DNA from: Citrobacter sp. On2M
GTDB lineage: Bacteria; Pseudomonadota; Gammaproteobacteria; Enterobacterales; Enterobacteriaceae
Direction: 5' to 3'
Length of the DNA: 64,000 nt
Assembly (NCBI RefSeq): GCF_018035235.1
Contig: NZ_WPCV01000004.1
Location: forward strand, 434,001-498,000
Under the pieces are notes generated by a model. It saw only the letters and a program-made list of their open reading frames with translations. It was not told the origin of the DNA and made no database searches. Numbering within the stretch: position 1 is the stretch's first letter; every line of letters starts with the position of its first letter. Position numbers and translations under genes: made by a program. Below are positions 20,582 to 31,146 of this stretch, one piece after another.

Positions 20582-22690
20582 ATGAATTCTCTGTTTGCCA
20601 GTACGGCCCGCGGGCTGGAAGAGCTGTTAAAAACTGAACTGGAAAACCTCGGCGCGCTGGAGTGCCAGGTCGTTCAGGGTGGGGTCCATTTTAAGGGCGA
20701 CACGCGGCTTGTTTACCAGAGCCTGATGTGGAGCCGCCTGGCCTCGCGCATTATCCTGCCGATGGGAGAGTGCAAGGTCTACAGCGATCTTGATCTGTAC
20801 CTCGGTGTTCAGGCAATCGACTGGACAGAGATATTTAATCCTGGTGCGACGTTTGCCGTCCATTTTAGTGGCCTGAACGAGACCATTCGTAACAGTCAGT
20901 ACGGCGCGCTGAAGGTCAAGGATGCGATTGTCGATGCCTTCACCCGTAAAAATCTGCCGCGTCCAAATGTGGATCGTGAATCTCCGGATCTGCGCATCAA
21001 CGTCTGGTTGAACAAAGATACCGCCAGCATTGCGCTCGATCTTAGCGGTGACGGTTTGCATCAGCGTGGTTATCGCGATCGCGCTGGCCAGGCGCCGATC
21101 AAAGAGACGCTGGCTGCGGCCATCGTTATGCGTTCTGGCTGGCAGCCAGGCACACCGTTGCTCGATCCGATGTGCGGCTCCGGCACGCTGCTGATTGAAG
21201 CTGCGATGTGGGCAACCGATCGTGCGCCGGGCTTGCACCGTGGGTACTGGGGTTTTAGCGGTTGGGCGCAGCACGATGAAGTCGTCTGGCAAGAAGTCAA
21301 AGCCGAAGCACAGGTGCGTGCGCGTAAAGGGCTGGCTGACTACTCCTCGCATTTCTATGGTTCCGACAGCGATGCGCGGGTAATTGAAAAAGCGCGCAGT
21401 AACGCCCGCCGCGCGGGTATTGCCGACCTGATGACGTTTGACGTTAAAGATGTTGCCAAACTGAGCAATCCGCTGCCGAAAGGACCGTATGGTACGGTTA
21501 TCAGTAACCCACCATACGGCGAACGTCTGGATAGCGAACCGGCGCTGATAGCCCTGCACAGCCTGCTGGGGCGGACGATGAAAAACCAGTTTGGCGGCTG
21601 GAATTTGTCGTTGTTTAGCGCCTCGCCGGATCTGCTCAGCAGCCTGCAATTACGTGCCGACAAGCAGTTCAAAGCGAAAAACGGCCCGCTGGATTGTGTA
21701 CAGAAGAACTATCACGTTGCAGAGACCACCGCGGACAGCAAGCCTGCCACGGTCGCGGAAGATTATGCCAACCGCCTGCGCAAGAACATCAAGAAGCTGG
21801 AAAAATGGGCGCGCCAGGAAGGCATTGAATGCTATCGCCTGTATGACGCTGACCTGCCGGAATACAATGTTGCAGTTGACCGTTACGGCGACTGGGTTGT
21901 GGTTCAGGAATATGCTCCGCCGAAGACGGTTGATGCACAAAAAGCACGTCAACGCCTGTTCGACATTATCGCCGCAACGCTGTCGGTCCTGGAAATCGCG
22001 CCGAATAAACTGGTGCTGAAAACCCGTGAACGGCAGAAAGGGAAGAATCAGTATCAGAAGATGAATGAGAAGGGTGAATTCATTGAGGTAAGCGAGTACA
22101 ACGCGCGCCTGTGGGTCAACCTGACAGACTATCTTGATACCGGTTTGTTCCTCGATCATCGTATTGCACGCCGCATGCTCGGTCAGATGAGTAAAGGTAA
22201 GGATTTCCTTAACCTGTTCTCCTACACCGGCAGCGCCAGCGTACATGCAGGATTGGGCGGTGCGCGTAGCACCACGACGGTTGATATGTCGCGCACCTAC
22301 CTGGAATGGGCGGAGCGTAACCTGCGTCTGAATGGCCTGAGTGGCCGCGCGCACCGTTTAATTCAGGCCGATTGCCTGGGCTGGCTGCGCGAAGCCAATG
22401 AACAGTTTGATCTGATTTTCATCGATCCGCCGACGTTCTCTAACTCAAAACGTATGGAAGACTCGTTTGACGTACAGCGCGATCATCTGGCGTTGATGAA
22501 AGATCTAAAACGCCTGCTGCGTAAAGACGGCACAATCATGTTCTCCAACAACAAACGTGGATTCCGTATGGATCTCGACGGTCTGGCAGCACTGGGATTG
22601 AAAGCACAAGAAATTACTCAAAAAACGCTTTCCCAGGATTTTGCCCGTAACCGTCAGATCCACAACTGCTGGCTGATTACCGCAGCCTGA
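20582..22690 (+). CDS. rlmL: 23S rRNA m2G2445/m7G2069 methyltransferase RlmKL
   Basis: This bifunctional enzyme methylates G2445 (N-terminal half, RlmL) and G2069 (C-terminal half, RlmK) of 23S rRNA during large-subunit assembly. The 702-residue protein has an N-terminal ferredoxin-like/THUMP region, a first Rossmann methyltransferase domain with [14 protein letters not shown] and catalytic NPPYGERL, and a second with [13 protein letters not shown] and [11 protein letters not shown]. It is divergent from ycbX and lies 12 bp before uup. Confidence 0.97.
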   Translation: MNSLFASTARGLEELLKTELENLGALECQVVQGGVHFKGDTRLVYQSLMWSRLASRIILPMGECKVYSDLDLYLGVQAIDWTEIFNPGATFAVHFSGLNETIRNSQYGALKVKDAIVDAFTRKNLPRPNVDRESPDLRINVWLNKDTASIALDLSGDGLHQRGYRDRAGQAPIKETLAAAIVMRSGWQPGTPLLDPMCGSGTLLIEAAMWATDRAPGLHRGYWGFSGWAQHDEVVWQEVKAEAQVRARKGLADYSSHFYGSDSDARVIEKARSNARRAGIADLMTFDVKDVAKLSNPLPKGPYGTVISNPPYGERLDSEPALIALHSLLGRTMKNQFGGWNLSLFSASPDLLSSLQLRADKQFKAKNGPLDCVQKNYHVAETTADSKPATVAEDYANRLRKNIKKLEKWARQEGIECYRLYDADLPEYNVAVDRYGDWVVVQEYAPPKTVDAQKARQRLFDIIAATLSVLEIAPNKLVLKTRERQKGKNQYQKMNEKGEFIEVSEYNARLWVNLTDYLDTGLFLDHRIARRMLGQMSKGKDFLNLFSYTGSASVHAGLGGARSTTTVDMSRTYLEWAERNLRLNGLSGRAHRLIQADCLGWLREANEQFDLIFIDPPTFSNSKRMEDSFDVQRDHLALMKDLKRLLRKDGTIMFSNNKRGFRMDLDGLAALGLKAQEITQKTLSQDFARNRQIHNCWLITAA

Positions 22691-22702
22691 AAGGAAAATT
22701 AA

Positions 22703-24610
22703 ATGTCATTAATCAGTATGCATGGTGCATGGCTGTCGTTCAGCGATGCGCCGCTTCTCGATAATGCTGAACTGCATATCGAAGATAACGAGCGCGTCTG
22801 TCTGGTTGGCCGTAATGGCGCAGGCAAATCGACGCTAATGAAGATCCTGAATCGTGAACAGGGTCTTGACGATGGGCGTATTATTTATGAGCAGGATCTG
22901 GTTGTGGCGCGTCTGCAGCAGGATCCGCCGCGCAACGTGCAGGGTAGCGTCTACGATTTCGTCGCTGAAGGAATTGCAGAACAGGCAGTTTACCTCAAGC
23001 GTTATCACGATATCTCGCATCTGGTGATCGCCGATCCGAGTGATAAAAACCTTCAGGAACTGGCGAAGGTTCAGGAACAGCTGGATCACCGCAATCTGTG
23101 GCAGCTGGAAAACCGTATTAATGAAGTACTGGAACAGCTTGGCCTTGAAGCAGACATGGAGCTGGCATCGCTTTCCGGCGGCTGGCTACGTAAGGCGGCG
23201 CTGGGCCGCGCGTTAGTGAGTAACCCGCGCGTATTGCTGCTGGATGAACCGACGAACCACCTGGATATTGAAACCATTGACTGGCTGGAAGGGTTCCTGA
23301 AAACCTTCAATGGGACAATCATTTTTATTTCCCACGACCGTTCGTTTATCCGCAATATGGCGACGCGCATTGTCGATCTTGACCGCGGCAAGCTGGTTAC
23401 CTATCCGGGTAACTACGATCAGTATCTGCTGGATAAAGAAGAAGCATTACGCGTAGAAGAGTTACAAAACGCGGAATTTGATCGCAAGTTGGCACAGGAA
23501 GAAGTCTGGATCCGTCAGGGTATCAAAGCGCGTCGTACGCGTAACGAAGGTCGCGTGCGTGCGCTGAAAGCCATGCGTCGCGAGCGTGGTGAACGTCGCG
23601 AAGTGATGGGCACAGCGAAGATGCAGGTCGAAGAGGCAAGCCGTTCTGGCAAGATTGTCTTTGAGATGGAGAATGTTGATTACCAGGTTGACGGAAAGCA
23701 ACTGGTGAAAGATTTCTCCGCGCAGGTGCAGCGTAGCGACAAGATCGCGCTAATCGGACCTAACGGCTGCGGCAAAACTACGCTGTTGAAGCTGATGTTA
23801 GGTCAGCTTCAGGCTGACAGTGGACGCATTCATGTTGGAACTAAGCTGGAAGTGGCATATTTCGATCAGCATCGCGCCGAACTGGATCCGGATAAAACCG
23901 TGATGGACAACCTTGCTGAAGGTAAGCAAGAGGTGATGGTTAACGGCAAACCCCGCCACGTGCTGGGCTACCTTCAGGATTTCATGTTCCATCCGAAACG
24001 CGCGATGACGCCAGTACGCGCGCTCTCTGGCGGGGAACGCAATCGCCTGCTGTTGGCGCGTTTGTTCCTGAAACCCAGCAATTTGTTAATTCTCGATGAA
24101 CCCACGAACGATCTGGACGTCGAAACGCTGGAACTGCTTGAAGAATTGATTGATAGCTATCAGGGCACTGTGCTGCTGGTGAGCCACGACCGTCAGTTTG
24201 TCGATAATACCGTGACCGAATGCTGGATCTTCGAAGGCGGCGGTAAAATTGGCCGTTATGTCGGCGGTTATCATGATGCGCGCAGTCAACAATCGCAGTA
24301 TGTGGCGTTTAAGCAGCCAGTTGCGAAAAAAACAGAGGAACCTGCTGCTCCTAAAGCAGAAATTGTCAAACGCAGCACCAGCAAACTAAGCTATAAACTG
24401 CAGCGCGAACTGGAGCAACTCCCCGCGCTGCTTGAAGAACTGGAAGCTAAGCTGGAAGCCTTACAGGCTCAGGTTGCTGACGCCACGTTTTTCAGTCAGC
24501 CGCACGAGCAAACGCAGCAGGTATTGGCTAATCTGAACGAAGCGGAACAAGAACTTGAGCAAGCCTTTGAGCGCTGGGAGTATCTTGAGTCTTTGAAGAA
24601 TGGCGCATAA
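22703..24610 (+). CDS. uup: ABC-F ATPase Uup
   Basis: Uup is a soluble ABC-F protein that acts on ribosomes and reduces precise excision of transposons. The 635-residue protein has two ABC domains: Walker A GRNGAGKST with signature LSGGWLRKAALGRAL, and Walker A GPNGCGKTT with signature LSGGERNRLLLARLF, joined by a charged linker rich in Arg. A C-terminal DNA-binding coiled coil (LQRELEQLPALLEELEAKLE) follows. No membrane segments are present, as expected for ABC-F. AAGGAAAATTAA precedes the start. Confidence 0.97.
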   Translation: MSLISMHGAWLSFSDAPLLDNAELHIEDNERVCLVGRNGAGKSTLMKILNREQGLDDGRIIYEQDLVVARLQQDPPRNVQGSVYDFVAEGIAEQAVYLKRYHDISHLVIADPSDKNLQELAKVQEQLDHRNLWQLENRINEVLEQLGLEADMELASLSGGWLRKAALGRALVSNPRVLLLDEPTNHLDIETIDWLEGFLKTFNGTIIFISHDRSFIRNMATRIVDLDRGKLVTYPGNYDQYLLDKEEALRVEELQNAEFDRKLAQEEVWIRQGIKARRTRNEGRVRALKAMRRERGERREVMGTAKMQVEEASRSGKIVFEMENVDYQVDGKQLVKDFSAQVQRSDKIALIGPNGCGKTTLLKLMLGQLQADSGRIHVGTKLEVAYFDQHRAELDPDKTVMDNLAEGKQEVMVNGKPRHVLGYLQDFMFHPKRAMTPVRALSGGERNRLLLARLFLKPSNLLILDEPTNDLDVETLELLEELIDSYQGTVLLVSHDRQFVDNTVTECWIFEGGGKIGRYVGGYHDARSQQSQYVAFKQPVAKKTEEPAAPKAEIVKRSTSKLSYKLQRELEQLPALLEELEAKLEALQAQVADATFFSQPHEQTQQVLANLNEAEQELEQAFERWEYLESLKNGA

Positions 24611-24624
24611 TTAAAGGAGCACAT

Positions 24625-25878
24625 ATGTGCGAACATCACCATGCCGCGAAGCATATTTTGTGCTCGCAGTGTGACATGCTGGTGGCGTTACCTCGCCTGG
24701 AGCATGGTCAGAAAGCGGCATGTCCACGATGTGGCACTACGTTAACCGTTGAGTGGGACGCCCCCCGGCAGCGTCCCACTGCCTATGTTTTAGCCGCACT
24801 ATTTATGCTGCTGCTGTCAAACCTCTTTCCCTTTGTGAATATGAACGTCGCAGGGGTGAGTAGTGAAGTGACACTGCTGCAAATCCCGAGCGTGCTCTTT
24901 TCTGAAGATTACGCCAGTCTCGGCACCTTCTTTATCTTATTCGTACAGCTGGTTCCGGCCTTTTGTCTGCTGACGATCCTGCTACTGGTAAACCGCGCTC
25001 AGATGCCTGATCGGCTTAAAGCATGGCTGGCGCGTATTTTGTTTCAGTTAAAAAGCTGGGGAATGGCAGAAATCTTCCTCGCGGGCGTGCTGGTGAGCTT
25101 TGTTAAGCTGATGGCCTATGGCGATATCGGCGTAGGTAGCAGCTTCATCCCGTGGTGTTTGTTTTGTGTACTCCAATTGCGGGCGTTCCAGTGTGTGGAC
25201 CGCCGTTGGCTGTGGGATGATATTGCTCCTATGCCAGCTATCGAACAGGAATTAAAGCCTGGTGTGCCTGGAATCCGGCAGGGTTTGCGCTCTTGCTCTT
25301 GCTGCACTGCTATTCTTCCCGCTGACGAATTAGTATGTCCGCGATGTCAGGCGAAAGGTTATGCGCGGCGTAAAAACAGTCTGCAATGGACGTTGGCATT
25401 ACTGTTTACGTCTATCATGCTTTATCTTCCTGCCAATATTCTGCCGATTATGATCACCGACCTGCTCGGGTCAAAATTGCCATCGACGATCCTTGAGGGG
25501 GTAGTTTTAATCTGGAGTGAAGGTTCTTACCCGGTGGCAGCGGTTATCTTTATTGCCAGTATTATGGTGCCGACCTTAAAAATGATCGCGATTGCCTGGT
25601 TGTGTTGGGATGCTAAGGGGCACGGCAAACGCGACAGTGAACGGATGCATTTTATTTATGAGGTTGTAGAATTTGTTGGTCGCTGGTCAATGATCGACGT
25701 TTTTGTAATTGCCGTACTCTCTGCGCTGGTGCGCATGGGGGGGTTAATGAACATTTATCCTGCAATGGGTGCTTTGATGTTTGCTTTAGTCGTCATTATG
25801 ACAATGTTTTCTGCGATGACATTTGATCCGCGTCTGTCGTGGGACCGTGAACCAGAACCAGATCATGAGGAGTCCTGA
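24625..25878 (+). CDS. pqiA: Intermembrane transport protein PqiA
   Basis: PqiA is the inner-membrane partner of the PqiABC lipid-trafficking complex, induced by paraquat through SoxRS in E. coli. The 417-residue protein consists of two homologous halves, each with a rubredoxin-like Cys4 zinc ribbon (CSQCDMLV…CPRCG near residue 15; CSCCTAIL…CPRCQ near residue 225) followed by about four membrane helices. AAAGGAGCACAT is a strong ribosome-binding site 14 bp after uup, so uup and pqi may be co-transcribed. Confidence 0.96.
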   Translation: MCEHHHAAKHILCSQCDMLVALPRLEHGQKAACPRCGTTLTVEWDAPRQRPTAYVLAALFMLLLSNLFPFVNMNVAGVSSEVTLLQIPSVLFSEDYASLGTFFILFVQLVPAFCLLTILLLVNRAQMPDRLKAWLARILFQLKSWGMAEIFLAGVLVSFVKLMAYGDIGVGSSFIPWCLFCVLQLRAFQCVDRRWLWDDIAPMPAIEQELKPGVPGIRQGLRSCSCCTAILPADELVCPRCQAKGYARRKNSLQWTLALLFTSIMLYLPANILPIMITDLLGSKLPSTILEGVVLIWSEGSYPVAAVIFIASIMVPTLKMIAIAWLCWDAKGHGKRDSERMHFIYEVVEFVGRWSMIDVFVIAVLSALVRMGGLMNIYPAMGALMFALVVIMTMFSAMTFDPRLSWDREPEPDHEES

Positions 25879-25882
25879 CAGC

Positions 25883-27523
25883 ATGGAATCTAAAAGTGGG
25901 GAAGCCAAAGTGCAGAAGGTAAAAAACTGGTCTCCGGTATGGATATTCCCAATCGTCACTGCGCTCATTGGTGCATGGGTGCTGTTTTATCATTACAGCC
26001 ATCAGGGACCAGAAGTTACGCTGATCACCACCAATGCCGAAGGCATTGAGGGGGGGAAAACGACAATTAAGAGCCGCAGCGTAGATGTCGGCGTCGTTGA
26101 AAGCGCTACCCTGACGGATGATTTGACCCATGTGCAGATTAAAGCCCGTCTTAATTCCGGTATGGAAAAGCTGCTGCATAAAGATTCTGTCTTTTGGGTG
26201 GTGAAGCCGCAGATAGGGCGTGAAGGTATCAGCGGTCTGGGTACGTTGTTGTCTGGGGTATATATTGAACTGCAGCCCGGCAATAAAGGCAGCAAACTGG
26301 AAAATTACCAGTTGCTGGACTCGCCGCCGCTGGCTCCGCCGGATGCCAAGGGGATCCGTGTGGTGCTTGACAGCAAAAAAGCCGGACAGCTTAGTCCGGG
26401 CGATCCAGTGTTATTCCGTGGATACCGCGTAGGTTCTGTTGAGACCAGTACCTTTGATCCGCAAAAGCGAAGCATTAGTTATCAACTTTTCATCAATGCG
26501 CCTAACGATCGCTTGGTCACCAGCAATGTGCGCTTCTGGAAAGACAGCGGGATCGCGGTCGATCTGACGTCTGCGGGAATGCGTGTAGAAATGGGATCGC
26601 TGACGACGCTGTTTGGTGGCGGCGTGAGTTTCGACGTCCCAGAGGGGCTGGACCAGGGGCAACCCGTCGCGGAAAAAACCGCGTTTAATTTGTACGACGA
26701 TCAAAAGAGTATTCAGGATTCTCTGTATACCGACCATATCGATTATCTGATGTTCTTTAAGGATTCTATTCGCGGTCTACAGCCGGGCGCGCCGGTAGAA
26801 TTCCGTGGGATCCGTTTAGGAACCGTCGGCAAAGTGCCTTTCTTTGCGCCAGGTTTACGCCAGGCATTCAATGACGATTACCGTATCCCGGTGTTGATTC
26901 GTATTGAACCGGAACGTCTGAAAGCGCAGCTTGGCGAGAGCACCGACGTGGGGGCTCATCTGACGGATCTGCTGAACCGTGGGTTAAGAGCTTCTCTGAA
27001 GACCGGGAACCTGGTAACAGGGGCACTGTATGTGGATCTGGACTTCTATCCTAAAGATCCACCGTTAAAAGGCATTCGTGAGTTTGACGGCTACCAAATC
27101 ATTCCGACCGTGAGTGGAGGGCTGGCGCAAATCCAGCAGCGTCTGATGGAGGCGTTGGATAAGATTAATAATCTGCCGTTGAACCCAATGATTGAGCAGG
27201 CGACTACGACTCTGTCGGAAAGTCAGCGCACGATGAAACATCTGCAAACTACGCTGGATAACATGAATAAGATTACTTCCAGCCAGTCAATGCAGCAGCT
27301 TCCGGGGGATATGCAGAACACATTGCGCGAACTGAATCGGAGTATGCAGGGCTTCCAGCCGGGCTCCGCTGCCTACAACAAGATGGTGGCAGATATGCAA
27401 CGTCTTGATCAGGTTCTGCGTGAGCTGCAGCCGGTACTGAAAACGCTGAACGATAAGAGCAACGCGCTGGTGTTTGAAGCGAAGGATAAAAAAGATCCAG
27501 AGCCGAAGAGGGCGAAACAATGA
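25883..27523 (+). CDS. pqiB: Intermembrane transport protein PqiB (MCE protein)
   Basis: PqiB assembles into a hexameric, needle-like tunnel across the periplasm for lipid movement. The 546-residue protein has one N-terminal membrane helix (WIFPIVTALIGAWVLFYHY), three MCE domains (starts near GPEVTLITTNAEGIEGG, AKGIRVVLDSKKAGQLSPG and FFKDSIRGLQPGAPVEFRG), and a long C-terminal coiled coil that forms the tube. The ATG giving MESKSGEAKVQKVKNW is used, four bases after the pqiA stop; an earlier start inside pqiA is rejected. Confidence 0.96.
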   Translation: MESKSGEAKVQKVKNWSPVWIFPIVTALIGAWVLFYHYSHQGPEVTLITTNAEGIEGGKTTIKSRSVDVGVVESATLTDDLTHVQIKARLNSGMEKLLHKDSVFWVVKPQIGREGISGLGTLLSGVYIELQPGNKGSKLENYQLLDSPPLAPPDAKGIRVVLDSKKAGQLSPGDPVLFRGYRVGSVETSTFDPQKRSISYQLFINAPNDRLVTSNVRFWKDSGIAVDLTSAGMRVEMGSLTTLFGGGVSFDVPEGLDQGQPVAEKTAFNLYDDQKSIQDSLYTDHIDYLMFFKDSIRGLQPGAPVEFRGIRLGTVGKVPFFAPGLRQAFNDDYRIPVLIRIEPERLKAQLGESTDVGAHLTDLLNRGLRASLKTGNLVTGALYVDLDFYPKDPPLKGIREFDGYQIIPTVSGGLAQIQQRLMEALDKINNLPLNPMIEQATTTLSESQRTMKHLQTTLDNMNKITSSQSMQQLPGDMQNTLRELNRSMQGFQPGSAAYNKMVADMQRLDQVLRELQPVLKTLNDKSNALVFEAKDKKDPEPKRAKQ

Positions 27524-28083
27524 AAAAGTGGCTAGTGGTGATGATGGCGTTCTGGCTGACGTCATGTAGCTCCAGCGGAGAAAATAAAAGCTATTACCAG
27601 CTTCCTATTGCACAGGGTGGGGTACAGAGCACAACTAACCAGGGGAATCGTCTGTTGTGGGTTGAGCAGATTTCGGTACCTGACTACCTGGCGGGTAATG
27701 GCGTGGTATACCAGACCAGCGATGTAAAATACGTGATCGCCAATAATAATCTCTGGGCCAGTCCACTAGACCAGCAACTGCGTAACACGCTAGTGGCGAA
27801 TCTCAGCACCCAATTACCGGGATGGGTTGTTGCTTCTCAACCATTGGGAAGCGTACAGGACACTCTTAACGTCACCGTGACAGGCTTCCAGGGGCGCTAT
27901 GATGGGAAGGTAATTGTAAGTGGGGAGTGGTTGCTGAATCATCAGGGTCAGTTAATTAAACGTCCGTTCCACATCGAAGCGGTGCAGACTCAGGATGGTT
28001 ACGATGAAATGGTGAAGGTGCTGGCCAGTGCCTGGAGCCAGGAAGCGACGGCTATTGCTCAGGAGCTGAAACGCCTGCCTTAA
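27520..28083 (+). CDS. pqiC: Outer-membrane lipoprotein PqiC
   Basis: PqiC docks the PqiB tunnel to the outer membrane. The 187-residue precursor has a lipoprotein signal with lipobox LTSC (residues ~13–16) and a DUF330/ABC-type auxiliary fold (NRLLWVEQISVPDYLAGNGVVYQ). Its ATG overlaps the pqiB stop in ATGA, the standard sign of translational coupling. A terminator follows. Confidence 0.95.
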   Translation: MKKWLVVMMAFWLTSCSSSGENKSYYQLPIAQGGVQSTTNQGNRLLWVEQISVPDYLAGNGVVYQTSDVKYVIANNNLWASPLDQQLRNTLVANLSTQLPGWVVASQPLGSVQDTLNVTVTGFQGRYDGKVIVSGEWLLNHQGQLIKRPFHIEAVQTQDGYDEMVKVLASAWSQEATAIAQELKRLP

Positions 28084-28104
28084 GCTTAAATAATTGTAAA
28101 TTAT

Positions 28105-28143
28105 GCCGCCTCTGGTTCATTGCCCGGGGCGGTTTTTTTTATT
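28105..28143 (+). terminator. Intrinsic terminator after pqiC
   Basis: CCGCC…GGCGG with an extended imperfect stem is followed by eight Ts, 20 bases beyond the pqiC stop. Confidence 0.88.
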
Positions 28144-28270
28144 TTTTTAGCCGTGGAGATAGCTGTTCTGACTGACTATTTTGTACAAATGATTTTTCGG
28201 GTAGCTCACAAATATGACACTGGCGTGAATTTTGCGCATTGACGGGTCTGATGTTTAGGGGTATTCGTTT

Positions 28271-28286
28271 AGTGTGATTGCACACT
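28271..28286 (+). promoter_or_regulatory. Inverted repeat upstream of rmf
   Basis: AGTGTG-ATTG-CACACT is a 6-bp perfect inverted repeat, about 53 bp before the rmf start. It contains a TGTGA half-site as in CRP operators, but the second half does not fit the consensus spacing. A role in growth-phase control of rmf is possible, not shown. Confidence 0.35.
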
Positions 28287-28338
28287 TAGTAATCACTGTT
28301 TTCTTTTCCACCAGACCTAAAGATGAGGGAAACGAGGC

Positions 28339-28506
28339 ATGAAGAGACAAAAACGAGATCGCCTGGAACGGGCACATCAACGTGGTTATCAGGCCGGCAT
28401 TGCCGGACGCTCAAAAGAAATGTGTCCCTATCAGACGCTGAATCAGAGGTCATACTGGCTGGGAGGCTGGCGAGAAGCCATGGGGGATAGGGTTTTAATG
28501 GCCTGA
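28339..28506 (+). CDS. rmf: Ribosome modulation factor RMF
   Basis: RMF dimerises 70S ribosomes into inactive 100S particles in stationary phase, covering the anti-Shine–Dalgarno region of 16S rRNA. The 55-residue basic protein starts MKRQKRDRLERAHQRGYQAG and ends GGWREAMGDRVLMA, nearly identical to the E. coli protein and of the same length. GAGGGAAACGAGGC provides the ribosome-binding site. The gene stands alone between pqiC and fabA, with its own terminator. Confidence 0.96.
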   Translation: MKRQKRDRLERAHQRGYQAGIAGRSKEMCPYQTLNQRSYWLGGWREAMGDRVLMA

Positions 28507-28527
28507 TTCTGTCTCTTTAGATAAAAG

Positions 28528-28559
28528 AAACCTCCGCAGAGCGGAGGTTTCGCCTTTTT
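28528..28559 (+). terminator. Intrinsic terminator of rmf
   Basis: AAACCTCCGC-AGA-GCGGAGGTTT is a perfect 10-bp stem followed by CGCCTTTTT. Confidence 0.9.
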
Positions 28560-28613
28560 GCCCACCAGACAAGACGAATAAACGTTAATGACTGGCAGAT
28601 ACACGGACCTGGA

Positions 28614-29132
28614 TTAGAACGCGGAAGTATCCTGGAACAGACCCACTTTCAGATCGTTTGCGGTATAGATCAGACGACCATCAACCAGCACTTCACCATC
28701 AGCCAGGCCCATGATCAGGCGACGGTTAACGATGCGTTTGAAGTGAATGCGGTAAGTCACTTTCTTCGCGGTCGGCAGAACCTGGCCGGTGAATTTAACT
28801 TCGCCTACGCCCAGCGCGCGGCCTTTACCTTCGCCACCCAGCCAGCCGAGATAGAATCCAACCAACTGCCACATGGCATCAAGACCCAGGCAGCCTGGCA
28901 TCACCGGATCGCCGATAAAGTGGCATCCGAAGAACCACAGGTCCGGGTTGATATCCAGTTCAGCTTCAACATAACCTTTGTCAAAGTTGCCGCCAGTTTC
29001 GGTCATCTTGATGACACGGTCCATCATCAGCATGCTTGGTGCAGGCAGTTGTGGCCCTTTTGCGCCAAACAGCTCACCGCGACCAGAGGCAAGAAGGTCT
29101 TCTTTTGTATAGGATTCGCGTTTATCTACCAT
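28614..29132 (-). CDS. fabA: 3-hydroxydecanoyl-ACP dehydratase/isomerase FabA
   Basis: FabA dehydrates 3-hydroxydecanoyl-ACP and isomerises the trans-2 product to cis-3-decenoyl-ACP, the branch point for unsaturated fatty acids. The 172-residue hot-dog fold protein has the active-site His in [14 protein letters not shown] and the Asp in [10 protein letters not shown]. The ATG giving [12 protein letters not shown] is the family start; an in-frame extension to 29228 passes through the operators and into lonH. FabR and FadR sites upstream indicate the usual dual control of unsaturated fatty acid synthesis. Confidence 0.97.
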   Translation of the reverse strand: MVDKRESYTKEDLLASGRGELFGAKGPQLPAPSMLMMDRVIKMTETGGNFDKGYVEAELDINPDLWFFGCHFIGDPVMPGCLGLDAMWQLVGFYLGWLGGEGKGRALGVGEVKFTGQVLPTAKKVTYRIHFKRIVNRRLIMGLADGEVLVDGRLIYTANDLKVGLFQDTSAF

Positions 29133-29170
29133 GTTCTCTGTAAGCCTTATTTTATTGAAGCACGCAGGAT

Positions 29171-29188
29171 AGCTAACACGTGTACGCT
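29171..29188 (-). promoter_or_regulatory. FabR operator of fabA
   Basis: On the minus strand AGCGTACACGTGTTAGCT matches the FabR palindrome known from fabA and fabB. It lies about 40 bp upstream of the fabA start. Confidence 0.85.
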
Positions 29189-29189
29189 G

Positions 29190-29206
29190 AACAAGTCCGA
29201 TCAGTT
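29190..29206 (-). promoter_or_regulatory. FadR activator site of fabA
   Basis: On the minus strand AACTGATCGGACTTGTT closely matches the FadR consensus AACTGGTCNGACNTNNTT. It abuts the FabR site and overlaps the lonH stop codon. Confidence 0.8.
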
Positions 29207-30961
29207 CGGAATAATCCAGTTCAGCCAACGTAGCGGCCAGGGAAAACGGTGACGACCTTCCTGTTGCGTTGCCGTAGCAATACGCTCCTGGATAGTTTGC
29301 ATCAACGTTGTCTGACCTTCACCATCCCACACCAGATTTAACAACAGTGGCAGCGCATCGGTCACGTCGTCCACCGCCCAGATAGTGAATTTTTCTTCTT
29401 CTACAGCCTGTAGCAGCGTGGGCTGCAGGCTCAGATGTCTGACATTAGCTGAAGGAATAATAACGCCCTGCTTGCCGGTCAGCTCACGCTGCTGGCAGAT
29501 GGCGAAGAAACCTTCAATTTTCTCGTTCAGACCACCAACAGGTTGCGCGCGACCAAACTGATCGACAGAACCGGTAATGGCGATGCTTTGATTAACAGGA
29601 ACGTCGGCGAGGGCGCTAATCAATGCGCACAATTCGGCCATGGATGCGCTGTCGCCGTCGACTTCGCTGTACGATTGCTCAAAGGTCAGTGAGGCGGAGA
29701 AGGGGATTTGCTGTTCAAGCTGGAGTTCCGACATCAGGAACGCCTGCATAATCATCATGCCCTTGGCATGAATATTTCCGCCGAGTTCGGCTTTGCGCTC
29801 AATATCCGTAAATTCGCCATCGCCAATATGCACCACACAGCTGATACGTGAAGGCTCACCAAACGCGCGCGGATGTCCAGGGAATTCAATCACCGACAGG
29901 GCGTTAATTTGGCCAATACGCTCGCCTTCCGTCTCAATAAGGATCTGTTCCTGAAGGATCTCATCTTGCATACGTTCAGCCAGGAAACCTTCTCGCCATT
30001 CTCGCTGAGCAAGCATCAGGCCAAACTGCTCAGCGTTGCAGGTGTCGCTCTCGCATAACGGAGCCACTTCTTTGAACTGCCGGATTATCCATAATGGATT
30101 AAGCGGCAATGTATCCTGTTCGCCGGTGTAGCGCACGGCTTCACGAATCAGTACCTGCCAGGCATCAGGAGCGGGATAAGGTAAATGGTTACGCGTAGCG
30201 GTATGCGTTACCCACTGACACCACTGCGTCATGGTTTCGGCATCCACTATCTGCAGATTATCTTCAAACTCGCTATAAATAGCCTGCTCAGCCAGTTCTG
30301 GCTCCATTTCCTGGAAGTCTGCCAGTGATTCACGTTCACCCACTAATATCACTTTCAGTTTGAGCGGCATAGGTGGAACGGAGACAGGAAGTGGGCGCGA
30401 CTCATCAAAAGCTACCCAGTCAAAACGCTCGTGGCTGACAATGGCTTTCAGGCGCATCCACAGCAGCGGCTGGGCCAACAGCGTGCGCAATGAAATAACC
30501 AGCACGCCACCGTTAGCCTGATGTACAAGTCCTGGCTGCAGGGTCACTTCGCCATTGAACTGACGCAGGCAGCCAAATAGCTGTTCGGCTTCAACCCAGT
30601 CAGCGCTGACTACCTGAGTTAACGTTGCAAAATTGTCTTCTGCTTTCTCAGCTGTACGATAGCGAATAGTGTGACCGGAGATATCATAATGACCTCCGGT
30701 CAGACTTTCGGCATCCGTGTGCAGCGTACGTGCTGCTGCTGCAATAAGGTTGAGATACTCAAGCTCTTCCGGCGCTTTTACCAGCATGAACGAGGACGTC
30801 GTCCAGTGCTGAAGAAGCTGTTCTAACGCAAATTGTAAACGCGGTTGAGTATCGCTAAGTAAGGTGTCGGTGTCGTCAGTGACGTGCGGCTGTGCAAATA
30901 CTTCCTGATAACTGTCGGTATCAGGAACCAGATCACGCCATGCAAGTTTCGTAATGGTCAA
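29201..30961 (-). CDS. ycbZ: Lon protease homologue LonH (YcbZ)
   Basis: This is a Lon-like protein with an N-terminal AAA-related region that is degenerate compared with Lon and a C-terminal S16 protease domain. The 586-residue protein has the Ser–Lys dyad: Ser in [13 protein letters not shown] and Lys in [13 protein letters not shown] cannot see a clear Walker A, so ATP-dependent unfolding is doubtful. It lies upstream of fabA on the same strand, and its 3' end overlaps the FadR site of fabA. The substrate is not established. Confidence 0.93.
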   Translation of the reverse strand: MTITKLAWRDLVPDTDSYQEVFAQPHVTDDTDTLLSDTQPRLQFALEQLLQHWTTSSFMLVKAPEELEYLNLIAAAARTLHTDAESLTGGHYDISGHTIRYRTAEKAEDNFATLTQVVSADWVEAEQLFGCLRQFNGEVTLQPGLVHQANGGVLVISLRTLLAQPLLWMRLKAIVSHERFDWVAFDESRPLPVSVPPMPLKLKVILVGERESLADFQEMEPELAEQAIYSEFEDNLQIVDAETMTQWCQWVTHTATRNHLPYPAPDAWQVLIREAVRYTGEQDTLPLNPLWIIRQFKEVAPLCESDTCNAEQFGLMLAQREWREGFLAERMQDEILQEQILIETEGERIGQINALSVIEFPGHPRAFGEPSRISCVVHIGDGEFTDIERKAELGGNIHAKGMMIMQAFLMSELQLEQQIPFSASLTFEQSYSEVDGDSASMAELCALISALADVPVNQSIAITGSVDQFGRAQPVGGLNEKIEGFFAICQQRELTGKQGVIIPSANVRHLSLQPTLLQAVEEEKFTIWAVDDVTDALPLLLNLVWDGEGQTTLMQTIQERIATATQQEGRHRFPWPLRWLNWIIPN

Positions 30962-31146
30962 AGTTGATGTTTTTTAGTCTGTTGTAAAAAACGCGATTAT
31001 ACCGTAACCATCATCACTGCACACGTGGAAAGCGCCGGGAAACGAATGTGATGACGCGCGGCAGTTCACAGGCTGGATATTCTTTTCTTCAGATGCCGAA
31101 AAAGCTGATATTCTGATAAGAGTTACACGGTAACATTGAGATCGCA

